From Acidobacteriota bacterium (GTDB lineage: Bacteria; Acidobacteriota; Terriglobia; Versatilivoradales; Versatilivoraceae): a stretch of 64,000 nucleotides of DNA. Below the pieces are notes generated by a model that searched no databases, had not been told where the DNA came from, and saw only the letters and a list, made by a program, of their open reading frames with translations. A program made the position numbers and the translations under genes. Below, in pieces: positions 43,285-53,112 of this stretch. Within the stretch, counting starts at the first letter, position 1. Each line of letters begins with the position of its first letter. The DNA is taken from assembly GCA_022826755.1 (NCBI GenBank), contig JAJDUG010000016.1:24680-88679 (forward strand), read 5' to 3'.

Positions 43285-43599
43285 CGCCCGATTTCGCGGG
43301 CGCGGCCTCGGCAAGGTGCGGTTCAACCCGGTGCCCGGGAACGGCAATAATCCAAGGCTTTGGATCGCAATCATAAGGAAAGAATACATCCCGCGAGGGC
43401 GATTGGTGCGGCTAAACACTTATGATAGCATTATTTGCTCGCGCCGGCGGGCTGTTCCGGCGGAAGATTCCATCCCTCTCCCATCCGGCCGGCTCGTGAG
43501 TGCCGCCGCCGAAAGTGGCGCTGTCATCTTCCTTGACCGCTTTCGTCCATTCATCGCCGTACGTTCTCCAAACAACCACCCCCAAAGGAGACTGTGGTT
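43285..43599. other. Divergent intergenic region
   Basis: This lies between the PSD1 gene (minus) and the sialidase-like gene (plus). I see only a ribosome-binding site AAAGGAGA at 43584-43591 for the latter and no clear promoter or repeat. Confidence 0.3.
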
Positions 43600-44667
43600 A
43601 TGCCAAGCATCGAAATCCTGGACTCTGGAATAATCGACAATCGGGATTCTTCCTTTCCCACCCTGGTCAGGCTGGACAACGGGGATATCCTGGCCGGCTT
43701 TACGGTGGGCGGAGGGCCAAGCGTCACCGGGGGGACCGACCTGGCTCGCTCCACCGACAACGGCCGGTCCTGGAGCCTGCAGGGAACCATCCTGGAGCCC
43801 GGAGATGATCCACGCACCACCAATTCGCTTCGCTTGAGCCGTACTCCGCAGGGCATGGTGATCGCCTATGGGACGCGGGCCTATCCGCCGGAAGAGAAGA
43901 AGCAGTTCGGGAGCGCAACCCGCAAGGAGCCCATCGTGTGCCTCTCGCGGGATCAGGGCACGACCTGGACCGAACCCCAACTGCTGCCCACTTCCATTCC
44001 AGGTCCTTTTGAAATCGCCAGCCCCGTCATCGTCACCAGGAACGGGAACTGGCTGGCGCCGGCGGCCACGCTTACCGAACAGGACCGGCTTGGAGAGCGG
44101 CTGGTGATGTTCATTTCCGAGGATGAGGGGAAGACCTGGCCCCGCGCGTCGCTGGCCATGAAGGATCCCGAAGGGGTCAAGGGGTTTTTCGAGCAGAAGC
44201 TGACCCGGCTCGACGGCGACCGGGTGATGGCGGTGTCCTGGACGCTGCGCATGGGCGATTACTCCGACTTCGAAGACCATTTCGTCATTTCCGACGATGG
44301 CGGGGACACCTGGGGGCCGTTGCGATCCACCGGAATCCGGGGCCAGACCATGACCCCCATCTGGCTGGGCGAAGACCGGTTGCTGGTGCTCTACAACCGG
44401 CGATACGGAAAGCAGGGTGTCATTGCCTGCTTGGTGCGTTTCACCAATGACTCCTGGACACTGGACTGTGAAGAAACTCTATGGGACGCGCAGGCCTCCA
44501 GGGAAGCCCCGCAGGAAGCCGACGGAATCAATGAACTGGAGACCTTCGCCTTCGGTTTGCCCTCGGCCATTGCGCTGGACCGGAAGACCCTGCTCTGCGT
44601 TCATTGGTGCCTGGAGCAGGGGAAGTACGGGATTCGCTGGACCCGAATCCGGGTCGGCCTGGATTGA
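43600..44667 (+). CDS. Sialidase/BNR-repeat family protein
   Basis: The ~355-residue protein has four Asp-box (BNR) motifs: 'STDNGRSW', 'SRDQGTTW', 'SEDEGKTW' and 'SDDGGDTW'. This marks a six-bladed beta-propeller of the exo-sialidase-like superfamily. No signal peptide is visible, so it may be cytoplasmic. Many members are not sialidases. ATG 43600 has a good ribosome-binding site nine bases upstream. Confidence 0.8.
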   Translation: MPSIEILDSGIIDNRDSSFPTLVRLDNGDILAGFTVGGGPSVTGGTDLARSTDNGRSWSLQGTILEPGDDPRTTNSLRLSRTPQGMVIAYGTRAYPPEEKKQFGSATRKEPIVCLSRDQGTTWTEPQLLPTSIPGPFEIASPVIVTRNGNWLAPAATLTEQDRLGERLVMFISEDEGKTWPRASLAMKDPEGVKGFFEQKLTRLDGDRVMAVSWTLRMGDYSDFEDHFVISDDGGDTWGPLRSTGIRGQTMTPIWLGEDRLLVLYNRRYGKQGVIACLVRFTNDSWTLDCEETLWDAQASREAPQEADGINELETFAFGLPSAIALDRKTLLCVHWCLEQGKYGIRWTRIRVGLD

Positions 44668-44846
44668 CCGGGTTTGTCTGAAACAACAGAAAAAACCGAA
44701 AGAGATCCATTCGTATTCGTACCCATTCGTGTTCATTGGTGGTTCGTCTTTATCCAGCGATCGACCCTTTTTCCTCCTGATGATCCGCCCCGTCGTGGGG
44801 GGCGGGGGCACTGCCTGTTAATGAGGTGTCGGCTCAAGGGGGCCGG
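44668..44846. repeat. Inverted copy of the dispersed repeat
   Basis: The segment 44675-44820 carries in inverted order the 'attcgtgttcattggtggtt' type sequence of 6.74-6.83 kb and a 'gatccgccccgtcg' block like 22.81 kb. Confidence 0.5.
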
Positions 44847-46199
44847 ATGAGAAATTCCCTGCTGCAGGAACTGGCTGCCCGGGCCGAGGCCGGCAAGCCG
44901 CTTCGGGTCGGGGTGATCGGGGCGGGGAAGTTCGCCACCATGTTCTTCAGCCAGGCCCGCCGCCTGAACGGGCTGCACCTGGCGGGAGTGGTGGATCTCT
45001 CCAGGGACAAGGCGAGCCAGGCGCTTCGGCGGGCCGGTTGGCCTGACGAGCAATTCGGGGCCGGCGACCTCGGGGAGGCGATGAAGGCGGGCTCGACCCG
45101 GCTTTCGGAAGATGCCGAGGCGCTGTTGTCGGCAGAGGGCGTGGACGTCGTCGTGGAAGCCACGGGCGACCCGGTCGCGGGGATCCGTCACGCCTCGATG
45201 GCCATAGAGCAGGGCAAGCACCTGGTCATGGTCAACGTGGAGGCCGATGTGGTTGCCGGCCCCCTTTTGGCGCAGCGTGCGCGGCGGGCCGGCGTCGTCT
45301 ACAGCCTGGCTTACGGGGACCAGCCGGCGCTGATCTGCGAATTGGTGGATTGGGCCCGGTGCAGCGGCTTCCAGGTGGTGTGCGCGGGCAAGGGGACCAA
45401 GTACCTTCCCCAGTATCACGCCTCCACCCCGGACACGGTCTGGGAACACTATGGCTTCAGCCAGGCCAAGGTGGCGGGAGGCGAGCTCAATCCCAGGATG
45501 TTCAATTCCTTTCTGGACGGCACCAAGTCGGCCATCGAGATGGCTGCCGTGGCCAACGCCACCGGGCTTCAACCCCAGGCGGAAGGCCTGAATTTTCCAC
45601 CTTGCGGGCAGGATCGGCTTGCGGAGACGTGCCGCCCGCGCTCCAGTGGAGGCGGCCTGTCCCGCTCGGGAACGGTTGAGGTGGTCTCCAGCCTGGAAAG
45701 AGATGGCCGTCCGCTACCCGGCGATCTGCGCTGGGGTGTGTACGTTACCTTTGAAGCGCCCAATGACTACGTAAAGGAATGCTTTAGAGAATATGGTCTG
45801 CAGACCGATGGAAGCGGCAGTTACGCGGCCCTCTACCGGCCGGTACACCTGGTGGGAATGGAATTGTCGGTCAGTGTGCTCAAAGCGGGACTGGCCGGAG
45901 AAGCGACCGGATCTCCCGTCGCATTTGCCGGGGACGTGGTGGCCACCGCCAAGCGGGATCTCTCGGCCGGCGAATTACTCGACGGAGAAGGTGGCTATAC
46001 CGTCTACGGCAATCTGCAACCCTCAGCCGCAGCTATCCGCAGCCAAGGCCTTCCCATCGGGCTGGCCCACAATGTGACCCTCCTCAACGACGTTCCCGCC
46101 GGAGCCCCGATCGGCTGGTCCGACGTGCGCTACGATCCCGCCGACCCCGCCGTCCTCATTCGCGGGGAAATGGAACGGACGTTCAACCCAGCGGACTGA
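44847..46199 (+). CDS. NAD-binding / SAF-domain oxidoreductase
   Basis: The 450-residue protein has an N-terminal Rossmann fold ('LRVGVIGAGKFATMFFSQ') of the homoserine-dehydrogenase/DUF108-like type ('DVVVEATGDPVAGIRHA'). A middle domain contains 'AGKGTKYLPQYHASTPDTVW' and 'NSFLDGTKSAIEMAAVANATG'. The C-terminal SAF-like part is 'ATAKRDLSAGELLDGEGGYTVYG'. Homologues are often mislabelled homoserine dehydrogenase or FlgA; they more likely oxidise a sugar acid or related carbohydrate. ATG 44847 has AAGGGGG at 44836-44842. Confidence 0.75.
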   Translation: MRNSLLQELAARAEAGKPLRVGVIGAGKFATMFFSQARRLNGLHLAGVVDLSRDKASQALRRAGWPDEQFGAGDLGEAMKAGSTRLSEDAEALLSAEGVDVVVEATGDPVAGIRHASMAIEQGKHLVMVNVEADVVAGPLLAQRARRAGVVYSLAYGDQPALICELVDWARCSGFQVVCAGKGTKYLPQYHASTPDTVWEHYGFSQAKVAGGELNPRMFNSFLDGTKSAIEMAAVANATGLQPQAEGLNFPPCGQDRLAETCRPRSSGGGLSRSGTVEVVSSLERDGRPLPGDLRWGVYVTFEAPNDYVKECFREYGLQTDGSGSYAALYRPVHLVGMELSVSVLKAGLAGEATGSPVAFAGDVVATAKRDLSAGELLDGEGGYTVYGNLQPSAAAIRSQGLPIGLAHNVTLLNDVPAGAPIGWSDVRYDPADPAVLIRGEMERTFNPAD

Positions 46200-46590
46200 A
46201 CGCCCGCGCTCCCGGGGGGGCATCCCTTTTGGACGCCGCGTTGGCCCCCCACCGGCTCGAAGACGGGCTTCGCCCTCTCGCCGACTCCCCCTCAAGGGGG
46301 GAGTGATACTTGAGCCCTGCATAAGACCCTCCAATCACTCCCCCCTTGAGGGGGAGTCGCAGAAGCCGAGCCGAATGGCGAAGGCTGATGCGGAGGGGGG
46401 CCGACGCGGCGTCCCGAGAGAGCCAAGCCCGCAGTCGATCCGGAGGGGGCAAACGCCACCTCCCGGGGATCACAACCCTTCCCGGTAATAGATCCCGCTT
46501 ACTGAAGAATTTTGCAAGAGGCTCAAGAGACCAATGCGTTTCTTTGCCACCAGGTAGGAGCCAGAACAACGGCGCTCAATCTCCAGGAGC
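46200..46590. repeat. Gene-free spacer with an inverted dispersed repeat
   Basis: Two arms of a repeat with 'gactccccctcaagggggg' face each other around 46315. The right arm (about 46330-46535) matches 60.66-60.89 kb in inverted orientation over roughly 200 bp. No gene is seen. Confidence 0.55.
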
Positions 46591-47223
46591 CTACAGCGTG
46601 TTCAGATGGAGGCCGGTGGCCGCGTCCACGAAGACCGTGCGCTTGGCGGAGCCGCGGGTTTCGCCCCAGATCACGCGCCAGACCGGGTGGGTGTAGCGGG
46701 GGGTGGATTCCAGCAGGAAGTGGATGGGGAGATCGGGGTTTTTCTTGAGAAAGGCCGCGCTCTTTTCCGCCGCCTTGTCGTAGGCCTTGGTCGAGTCGAT
46801 CTTGAAGAGCTGAATGATGAAGGGTCGGGCCTGTCCTCGTCCCGACCAGGCTTCCGGTATGCCGGCCCGGACTCCCTTGCGGATGCTGGTGCCGGATTTG
46901 ACCACCGAGTAGGTATAGGTGACGGACTTTCGCTTTTGGGGGGACACGAAGGTGGCCTGCCACACGGCGTACCTTCCGGCCTTGGCGGGGACCTCCTCGA
47001 GATTGAAGCTCGACAAGCGGAGCGGCAGCGAATCGGCGGACCAGTGTCGGGCTTGAACGTAGAGCCGGTGGAAGGCCGTGTGGGCGGCAACCGGCGAGGG
47101 AGGCTTTGGCGGTTCAGGATCGGGCTCCGGCTCGGGGGCCGGCGCGCAGGAGACGGCCAGCAGGCCGAACAGTACCCCGGCCAGGACAGGGAGGATCAGG
47201 AGGTGGGCTTTCTGGTTGTTCAC
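46591..47223 (-). CDS. Lipoprotein, hypothetical
   Basis: The 210-residue protein has a lipobox at 'GLLAVSC' (Cys near residue 26) followed by a Pro/Glu-rich linker. The folded part begins 'AFHRLYVQARHWSADSLPLRL' and ends 'RVIWGETRGSAKRTVFVDAATG', which resembles PepSY-like strands. It is encoded directly downstream of the TonB receptor gene (112-base gap), in the same direction, so a link to its uptake function is possible. Confidence 0.65.
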   Translation of the reverse strand: MNNQKAHLLILPVLAGVLFGLLAVSCAPAPEPEPDPEPPKPPSPVAAHTAFHRLYVQARHWSADSLPLRLSSFNLEEVPAKAGRYAVWQATFVSPQKRKSVTYTYSVVKSGTSIRKGVRAGIPEAWSGRGQARPFIIQLFKIDSTKAYDKAAEKSAAFLKKNPDLPIHFLLESTPRYTHPVWRVIWGETRGSAKRTVFVDAATGLHLNTL

Positions 47224-47334
47224 TGGTTTCGGGGGCCGAGTTGGGAACCGTTGCGCCCTCTGTTGGCGCCACTGGAGCCTAGAGCTTACCGAATGCCCCG
47301 CCGGAAAACCAGCCCTTGAGTTCAGGCGGGCGGC

Positions 47335-49695
47335 TCAGAATCCGATCCGGATGCGGCCGCTCCACATCCGAGGGTGGCCGAAGTGGGTCCCGCTGAAGGG
47401 GTTGCCGAAATTGTAGGCGAATCGCCGGTTGGTCAGGTTGCGGATATCGAACTGGGTCCGGAGGGTGACGCGCCGCTCCGAAAAGAAATCCTTGCCCAGC
47501 GAAAAATCGAAGAGGGCTCTGGGCTTGATGCGCCCGCGTTCGAAGTTGACCAGTTCGGCCCCCGGCCGCTCCCGCAGTTCATCCAACTCGTCCAGTTCCA
47601 CTTCCAGGGGCGGCCCGCTTTCGTACCGCCCCGACACACCGAACCAGAATCGGGAGGGATGCTCGTAAATCATCCCGAACCCCCCCGTGTTTCTCTGGTC
47701 GTGGTCGGGATTGAACCGGGTTCCAGGCCCGATCTCGATCACCTCTTCTTCCAGAAACAGGCCTCCATTGATCGGGCCCACCTGGTAGACCCGCGAGTTG
47801 GAATAGCTCAGGTAGCCGGACCAGCCCCTTCGCTCCGGAAAATCGAGGCGGGCCTCCAGTCCCTGGGCTTTCCCTTCGGCCACCGAGTTGGGAAAGATGA
47901 CGGTCGTGCCCAGAAACACGTTGGGATCGGCGTAGTTTCTCACCAGTCTCCACCAGTAGGCGGTGTTGAGTTGAAACCAGTCGCCGAAGGGCTGGCCGAA
48001 TCCCACCTCGAAGGCATGCTGGCTCTCCGGATCGACCCGCGCGCCGCCCACGCCCTCCGGCGTGGCAAAGGGGGAGAGACGACGGGCCTGTTCGGAGGAG
48101 GAGAGCAGGAGATTCTCGATCTGAGGCGGCATGAACAAGCGGTTGTAGGAAGCCCGCAGGACGGTTCGGCTGTAAGGCACCAAGAGGGCGGCGCCCGCAC
48201 GGGGACTGATTTGAGTGGCGGAGACCATGACGGCGGTGTGGTCGAAGCGGACGCCCGCGTTGATGGTCAGGTTCCTGCCCAGCGAAAAGGTGTCCTGCAG
48301 GAAAACGGATCCCTGTCCTCTCACCGCCCGTTCCTGAAAGACAAAAGGATTCTCGCGGTCAAACTCGAGCGCCAGGTCGCTCAAGTCCACTTCTTCGCCA
48401 AAGTCCTCGTCGGTCACAAAAAAGGAGAAGAATTCGCGGGGGGTGACCCGTTGGGCGTCGGCCCCTGCCTTGATAGTGTGCCCCCCGGCCCAATGAGTCA
48501 AATTCACCAGAAACCCCGAGCGCAGGTGACGGCGGAGCTGAGAGGCCGAGACCGGCAGGTCGTTGGCGCTCGGGACCAGCTCCGAGCGGAAGAAACGGCG
48601 ATATCCTCCCAGGTTGGTGGTGGTATCAGGCGACCAGTTTCGCTGCCAGGCGAACGACTGGTGGTTGTCGTCCAGTCGCTGGCGCTGGCGCTGTCCGGCC
48701 TGCTCCTGTGCACGGGTATTGGTGACGCGAAAGCGGCTTCCGTGGCCGGACAGGTTCAAGACCAATATGTCGCGGGCCGAGGGATGCCAGTCCATCCTGG
48801 AGTCGAAGCGCTGCGCCCACCCCCGGTTGTTGAAATTGCCCGGGTCGACCGGATCGAGGTAGCGCTGACCGGACCCCGTCAGAGAGTGGGCCAGGAAGAA
48901 GCCCAGTCGGCCGCCAAGGCCTCCCGTCAGCGTGTAGCCGGCCTGGCCGCTCTGAAAGTTGCCCCCGGCCAGGCTGACCGAACCGCCCAGCGTCCGGTCG
49001 ATCCCGGACTTGGGGGTGAGGTGGACCACGGCCCCCGAGGCATTGCCGTACTCCGCCGGCAAGTGGCCGTTGATGACCTGCAGGGACTGGATCATCTCCG
49101 TCTGGGTCGAGCCGGCGAACAGGCGGTCGGTGCGGTCGGTCAACGGGATCCCGTCAATCAGAAACAGGAATCCGTCGTCCACCCCCCTCACGTGCAACAA
49201 GCCGTTGTCCTCGCTGCTCCAACCCGCAACCGTGGCGATGACCTCCTGCAGGCCCGCGGAGGGCTGGGCGCCCGGCTGCCGCTCGATGAAGGATTGGTCC
49301 AGGTCGGTTTCCAGGCCTTGCGTGTCGGCTTCCACCAGCGCCTCCACCCGGATGGTCTCGGTCGGCGTGGTCAGGCTGAGCGAAACCTCAACCTGCACGG
49401 GGAGATTGGAGCGGACGCGAACGGGACTGTTCCAAGGCTGAAATCCGGCGGCCTCGACGCGCAGCAGATAGGGGTCGAAGGGGAGGTTGTTGAAGCGAAA
49501 GGCGCCCCCGGAGCCGGTGGATGTCTGGCGGTGAAATCCGGTGGTTCGGTTGCTGAGCCGAACCACGGCTCCGGAGACGGCTGCTCCGGTGGGGTCGAGA
49601 ACCGTTCCCCGTACCGTGCCGACCCGAATCTGCGCCAACAGGGATGGACCCAGGATGAGGACAACAAGCAATGCTGAACCGGAGAGAAGTCTCAT
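47335..49695 (-). CDS. TonB-dependent receptor with carboxypeptidase-regulatory-like domain
   Basis: The 786-residue outer-membrane protein has a signal peptide (LLSGSALLVVLILGPSLLAQ). A carboxypeptidase-regulatory-like domain ('GTVRGTVLDPTGAAVSGAVVRL', residues ~25-105) is followed by a plug ('VRGVDDGFLFLIDGIPLTDR', 'VINGHLPAEYGNASGAVVHL') and a beta-barrel ending with 'RMWSGRIRIGF', the C-terminal aromatic signature. It should take up a large ligand by TonB energy. The ligand is not predictable. ATG 49695 starts the signal peptide; a longer frame to 49794 is less likely. Confidence 0.9.
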   Translation of the reverse strand: MRLLSGSALLVVLILGPSLLAQIRVGTVRGTVLDPTGAAVSGAVVRLSNRTTGFHRQTSTGSGGAFRFNNLPFDPYLLRVEAAGFQPWNSPVRVRSNLPVQVEVSLSLTTPTETIRVEALVEADTQGLETDLDQSFIERQPGAQPSAGLQEVIATVAGWSSEDNGLLHVRGVDDGFLFLIDGIPLTDRTDRLFAGSTQTEMIQSLQVINGHLPAEYGNASGAVVHLTPKSGIDRTLGGSVSLAGGNFQSGQAGYTLTGGLGGRLGFFLAHSLTGSGQRYLDPVDPGNFNNRGWAQRFDSRMDWHPSARDILVLNLSGHGSRFRVTNTRAQEQAGQRQRQRLDDNHQSFAWQRNWSPDTTTNLGGYRRFFRSELVPSANDLPVSASQLRRHLRSGFLVNLTHWAGGHTIKAGADAQRVTPREFFSFFVTDEDFGEEVDLSDLALEFDRENPFVFQERAVRGQGSVFLQDTFSLGRNLTINAGVRFDHTAVMVSATQISPRAGAALLVPYSRTVLRASYNRLFMPPQIENLLLSSSEQARRLSPFATPEGVGGARVDPESQHAFEVGFGQPFGDWFQLNTAYWWRLVRNYADPNVFLGTTVIFPNSVAEGKAQGLEARLDFPERRGWSGYLSYSNSRVYQVGPINGGLFLEEEVIEIGPGTRFNPDHDQRNTGGFGMIYEHPSRFWFGVSGRYESGPPLEVELDELDELRERPGAELVNFERGRIKPRALFDFSLGKDFFSERRVTLRTQFDIRNLTNRRFAYNFGNPFSGTHFGHPRMWSGRIRIGF

Positions 49696-50099
49696 CAGAA
49701 CCGCTTGGAACCCAGGAAATGCGAATTGGAAACAAAGGAAAAATAGTAATCCACCGAATGGCCACCAAGCGTGACGGCACTGCCGCATCGGCACGGGCTG
49801 CGGCCCGGCGAGCCGGCGCGCGCTCCCGGGTGGGCTTCATCCCGTGACGTCGTCCGTATTCGTGGTTTGTCCCATGGCGCACTGGGCGGGGCGGGAGGAG
49901 GCAGCGCCTGGAGCCATTGCCCACTCCAGGAGCCGATGGGCGGGGAGCGCGCCAGCAGGGCCGGAAGGGCAGCACCCTTCCGCCAGCCGGATCCGCCAAG
50001 GTCCTTGGTGGGCACAGGCTTTCGGAGGTACGGACACGCTTGGGACCGCCCCCGGAGGTCTCTCGATGTTGCCGGTGAAAGGTAGAGGCACCCCGCAGA
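49696..50099. other. Gene-free upstream region of the TonB receptor
   Basis: The frames here look like shadow ORFs. There is no repeat that I recognise and no clear promoter. Confidence 0.3.
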
Positions 50100-50561
50100 T
50101 CAGCTCGTCGGCTTGTAGCGCTCCACCTTTTCGAAGGCGTCGGCGATGATGCGGGTGTCGAGACTGTCGACGGCGAAGGCTCCCGCCTGGGAGAGGTAGC
50201 GCCAGGTAACGTCGAAGTCCTGCTGGCTGAGGACCGGATAGTTGCGCTCCAGGCCGTCGAAGAAAGCGGTAAAGGCTACGCTCACGAAAAAGTCCACGGC
50301 CGCCACCCGGCTGCTCTCCAACTTGACCGCGTTCCAGACATAGCTGCTGGCGCTGTTGGCGTCGGTTTCCTCGGAGACGGGTTCGAGATCCTCCGCCTTG
50401 ACGCTGTAGCCGTCGAGTTGAGCGCCTTCCTTGAGCCGATAGGTCTTCCAGCAGTGCCCGCAGGCTGACCACCCCTTGCCCAGAACGAAATCCCAGACGG
50501 GCGCCACCTTCATTGCCGAGCTGCAGGCCGGGCACTGGTATTCCTTGACGAAGTCCGACAT
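50100..50561 (-). CDS. Zinc-ribbon hypothetical protein
   Basis: The 153-residue protein begins MSDFVKEYQCPACSSAM and has a second Cys pair in 'SACGHCWKTYRL', forming a CPxC...CGHC zinc ribbon. A helical C-terminal half ('FFVSVAFTAFFDGLERNYPVL') has no recognised family. It lies 118 bases downstream of murA on the same strand. Confidence 0.6.
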   Translation of the reverse strand: MSDFVKEYQCPACSSAMKVAPVWDFVLGKGWSACGHCWKTYRLKEGAQLDGYSVKAEDLEPVSEETDANSASSYVWNAVKLESSRVAAVDFFVSVAFTAFFDGLERNYPVLSQQDFDVTWRYLSQAGAFAVDSLDTRIIADAFEKVERYKPTS

Positions 50562-50678
50562 CGCCGACAATATCCCATCTCCGCGATCTGGCATGGTTCC
50601 GAGCCTCTTTTGGGTCAAGTCACCGAAGAAACCCTCGGATTATACCTTAGTCAATCAAGCTCTGGGGGACGGTTGGCT

Positions 50679-51947
50679 TCAATCGGTGATGCGCTGGATG
50701 CTTGCCCCCAGTGACTTCAGCTTCTTCTCGATGGCTTCGTAGCCGCGGTCCAGGTGGTACACCCGGTGAACCAGAGTCTCTCCGCTGGCAACCAGCCCCG
50801 CCAGGATCAGGGAGGCGCTGGCTCTCAGATCGGAGGCCAGCACCTTGGCCCCGGTCAGACTCGTGCGTCCCGAGATGACGGCCCGGTTGCCCTCGATCCG
50901 GATGTCGGCTCCCATCCGCACCAATTCGCTGGCGTGCAGGAAGCGACTTTCGAATATGGTCTCGGTGACGATGGAAAGGCCGTGAGCCTGGGTCATCAGC
51001 GCCATGTACTGGGCCTGCATATCGGTAGCAAAGCCCGGGTACTCCATGGTGGTGACATCCCTTGCCTGGAGCCGGCGGGGGGCCGTGACCCGGCAGGCGT
51101 TGGGGCCGCCGCTTTCGATGGCGATGCCGGTTTCCTCCAGCTTGTCCATGACGGCCGTCAGGTGCTCGGGGCGACAATTGACCAGTTCGACGGTGCCGCC
51201 GGTAATGGCTCCGGCCACCATGAAGGTGCCCGCCTCGATGCGGTCGGGAATGATGGTATGGTCGGCTCCGCCCAGCTCCGGCCTTCCCTGAATTCGAATG
51301 GTGCTGCTGCCGTCTCCCTCGATTCGGGCCCCCATCGAGCGCAGCAAGTCAGCCAGATCGGTCACTTCGGGCTCACGGGCGGCGTTATGCAGGATGGTCT
51401 CGCCTTTGGCCAGGCAAGCCGCCATCATCAGGTTTTCGGTTCCGGTGACGGTGATCCGGTCAAAGGCCACCGTTTCTCCCCTCAGGCGGGGGGCCTTGGC
51501 CTCGACGTATCCGTGTTCGATGGTCAGGCTGGCCCCCAGTTTCTTCAATCCCTTGATGTGAAGATCGATGGGGCGGGCGCCAATGGCGCAACCTCCGGGC
51601 AGGGACACCCGGGCCCGACCGAAGCGGGCCAGCAGAGGTCCCAGGACCAGGACCGAAGAACGCATGGTCTTGACCCTCTCGTAGGGGGCGACGCAGGAGA
51701 CGGGATGTCCGGCGACCAGTTCACATCCATGGCCGGTCTGCAGATTGTCCAGGCCGACGCGACAGCCCATTTCCTGCAGGAGACGACCGGTAGTCCGGAT
51801 ATCGCGGACGCTGGGCAAATTGCGCAGTCTCAGGGGCTCTTCGGTCAGCAGGGATGCCGCCATGGCCGGCAGGGCCGCGTTCTTGGCGCCACTGACGGCG
51901 ACCCTGCCCCCCAGCGCAGTGCCCCCCTGGATCAGGATCTTATCCAA
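50679..51947 (-). CDS. murA: UDP-N-acetylglucosamine 1-carboxyvinyltransferase MurA
   Basis: The 422-residue enzyme adds enolpyruvate to UDP-GlcNAc, the first committed step of peptidoglycan synthesis and the target of fosfomycin. 'VSGAKNAALPAMAASLL' holds K22, and 'LPGGCAIGARPIDLHIKGL' holds the catalytic cysteine C120, so the enzyme should be fosfomycin-sensitive rather than the Cys-to-Asp type. Its start overlaps the end of nagA by 8 bases. Confidence 0.95.
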   Translation of the reverse strand: MDKILIQGGTALGGRVAVSGAKNAALPAMAASLLTEEPLRLRNLPSVRDIRTTGRLLQEMGCRVGLDNLQTGHGCELVAGHPVSCVAPYERVKTMRSSVLVLGPLLARFGRARVSLPGGCAIGARPIDLHIKGLKKLGASLTIEHGYVEAKAPRLRGETVAFDRITVTGTENLMMAACLAKGETILHNAAREPEVTDLADLLRSMGARIEGDGSSTIRIQGRPELGGADHTIIPDRIEAGTFMVAGAITGGTVELVNCRPEHLTAVMDKLEETGIAIESGGPNACRVTAPRRLQARDVTTMEYPGFATDMQAQYMALMTQAHGLSIVTETIFESRFLHASELVRMGADIRIEGNRAVISGRTSLTGAKVLASDLRASASLILAGLVASGETLVHRVYHLDRGYEAIEKKLKSLGASIQRITD

Positions 51948-53112
51948 CGTTGTGGCTCACCTCCCCTTGGACGATGGTGGTGTGTACCCGGAGGTTCCGG
52001 TCGAGAAGCACCATGTCGGCGTCCTTGCCGGCTGCCAGGGTTCCCTTGCTGTCGGCGATTCCCAGGGATTGGGCCGGATTGCGCGTCAGCATGCCGAGGA
52101 CGGATTGTACCGGCAGCCGGGTCCACCCCACCATGTTTCGCAGGGCCTGGTCCTGGGTCAGGATGCTGCCGGCCAAGGTGCCGTCCGGCGTTCGACACGT
52201 TCCCTCCGACAGCGTAATTTCCGTATCGGCCAGGCGATACTGTCCCTCGGGCATGCCGGTGGCGCAGACGGCGTCACTGATCAGGAGGATCCGTTCGGCT
52301 CCCTTGCACCGGAGGCAAAGCTCGATTGCGGCGGGCGAGACGTGTACCCCGTCGGCAATCAGCTCGGCCCAGATCTGCGGAGCGGTCAGGACGGCGCCGA
52401 CGGTTCCCGGGTCCCGATGGCTGAAGCCCCTCATGGCATTGAAAAGGTGGGTGGCGTTGCCGGCCCCCAGACCGAAGGCCGCCTGGGCTTCTTGCAGGGT
52501 TGCGTTGGAATGGCCCAGGGAAACGATGACTTCCTTGGAACGGGCAAACCGGATCAGTTCCAGGCCGCCCTCGACTTCCGGAGCCAGCGTGATCAGCTTG
52601 ACCCGATGGCCGGAGCGGGCCAGCAACTGGTCAAAGATGAGGGTGGATGGGCGGCGGATGTGCTTGGCGGGATGGGCCCCCCGCTTTTCGGGATTGATGA
52701 AGGGCCCCTCCAGGTGGAGACCCAGCATGCGGGCTCCCGGCAGCGGTCGGTCCACGAAACCTCCCAGTGCTTCGACGGCTTTCAGGGTGGCAATGGGAGA
52801 CGCCGTGAGCGTCGTGGCCAGAAAGGAGGTGGTGCCGTGAGCGGCCAGGAAGCGTGAAATCGCCTCGACCGCCTCGTCGGTGCCTTCCATCACGTCCCGC
52901 CCCAGTGCGCCGTGGATGTGTATGTCGATGAAGCCCGGAGCCAGCAGATGTCGGGAGTGGTGGCCCACAACTTCGAATTCGCCCTCGGAGAAGCGCACCG
53001 CCGTCCGGCTTCCGACTTCCAGGATCTTGGCGCCTTCGACCAGAACCACACCGTCCAGAATGATCCGATCGGGAGTCATGACCCTGCCGGCAGTCACGGC
53101 CAGTCGCTTCAT
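51940..53112 (-). CDS. nagA: N-acetylglucosamine-6-phosphate deacetylase NagA
   Basis: The 390-residue amidohydrolase has 'GFIDIHIHGALGRDVMEG' (His-x-His metal pair), 'LHLEGPFINPEKRGAH' (metal Glu), 'SLGHSNA', 'NATHLFNAM' and 'LISDAVCATGMPEG' (catalytic Asp). It produces glucosamine-6-phosphate from GlcNAc-6-phosphate in amino-sugar recycling. The gene overlaps both neighbours: four bases with the hydrolase upstream and eight with murA downstream. This implies tight co-expression and links wall breakdown to wall synthesis. Confidence 0.93.
   Translation of the reverse strand: MKRLAVTAGRVMTPDRIILDGVVLVEGAKILEVGSRTAVRFSEGEFEVVGHHSRHLLAPGFIDIHIHGALGRDVMEGTDEAVEAISRFLAAHGTTSFLATTLTASPIATLKAVEALGGFVDRPLPGARMLGLHLEGPFINPEKRGAHPAKHIRRPSTLIFDQLLARSGHRVKLITLAPEVEGGLELIRFARSKEVIVSLGHSNATLQEAQAAFGLGAGNATHLFNAMRGFSHRDPGTVGAVLTAPQIWAELIADGVHVSPAAIELCLRCKGAERILLISDAVCATGMPEGQYRLADTEITLSEGTCRTPDGTLAGSILTQDQALRNMVGWTRLPVQSVLGMLTRNPAQSLGIADSKGTLAAGKDADMVLLDRNLRVHTTIVQGEVSHNVG

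Noticed and set aside
42007..43350. 447-codon plus-strand frame
   Set aside because: Antisense shadow of the PSD1/DUF1553 gene.
47374..49677. 767-codon plus-strand frame
   Set aside because: It lies antisense to the TonB-dependent receptor, whose domains are unmistakable; the long frame results from GC-rich codon bias.
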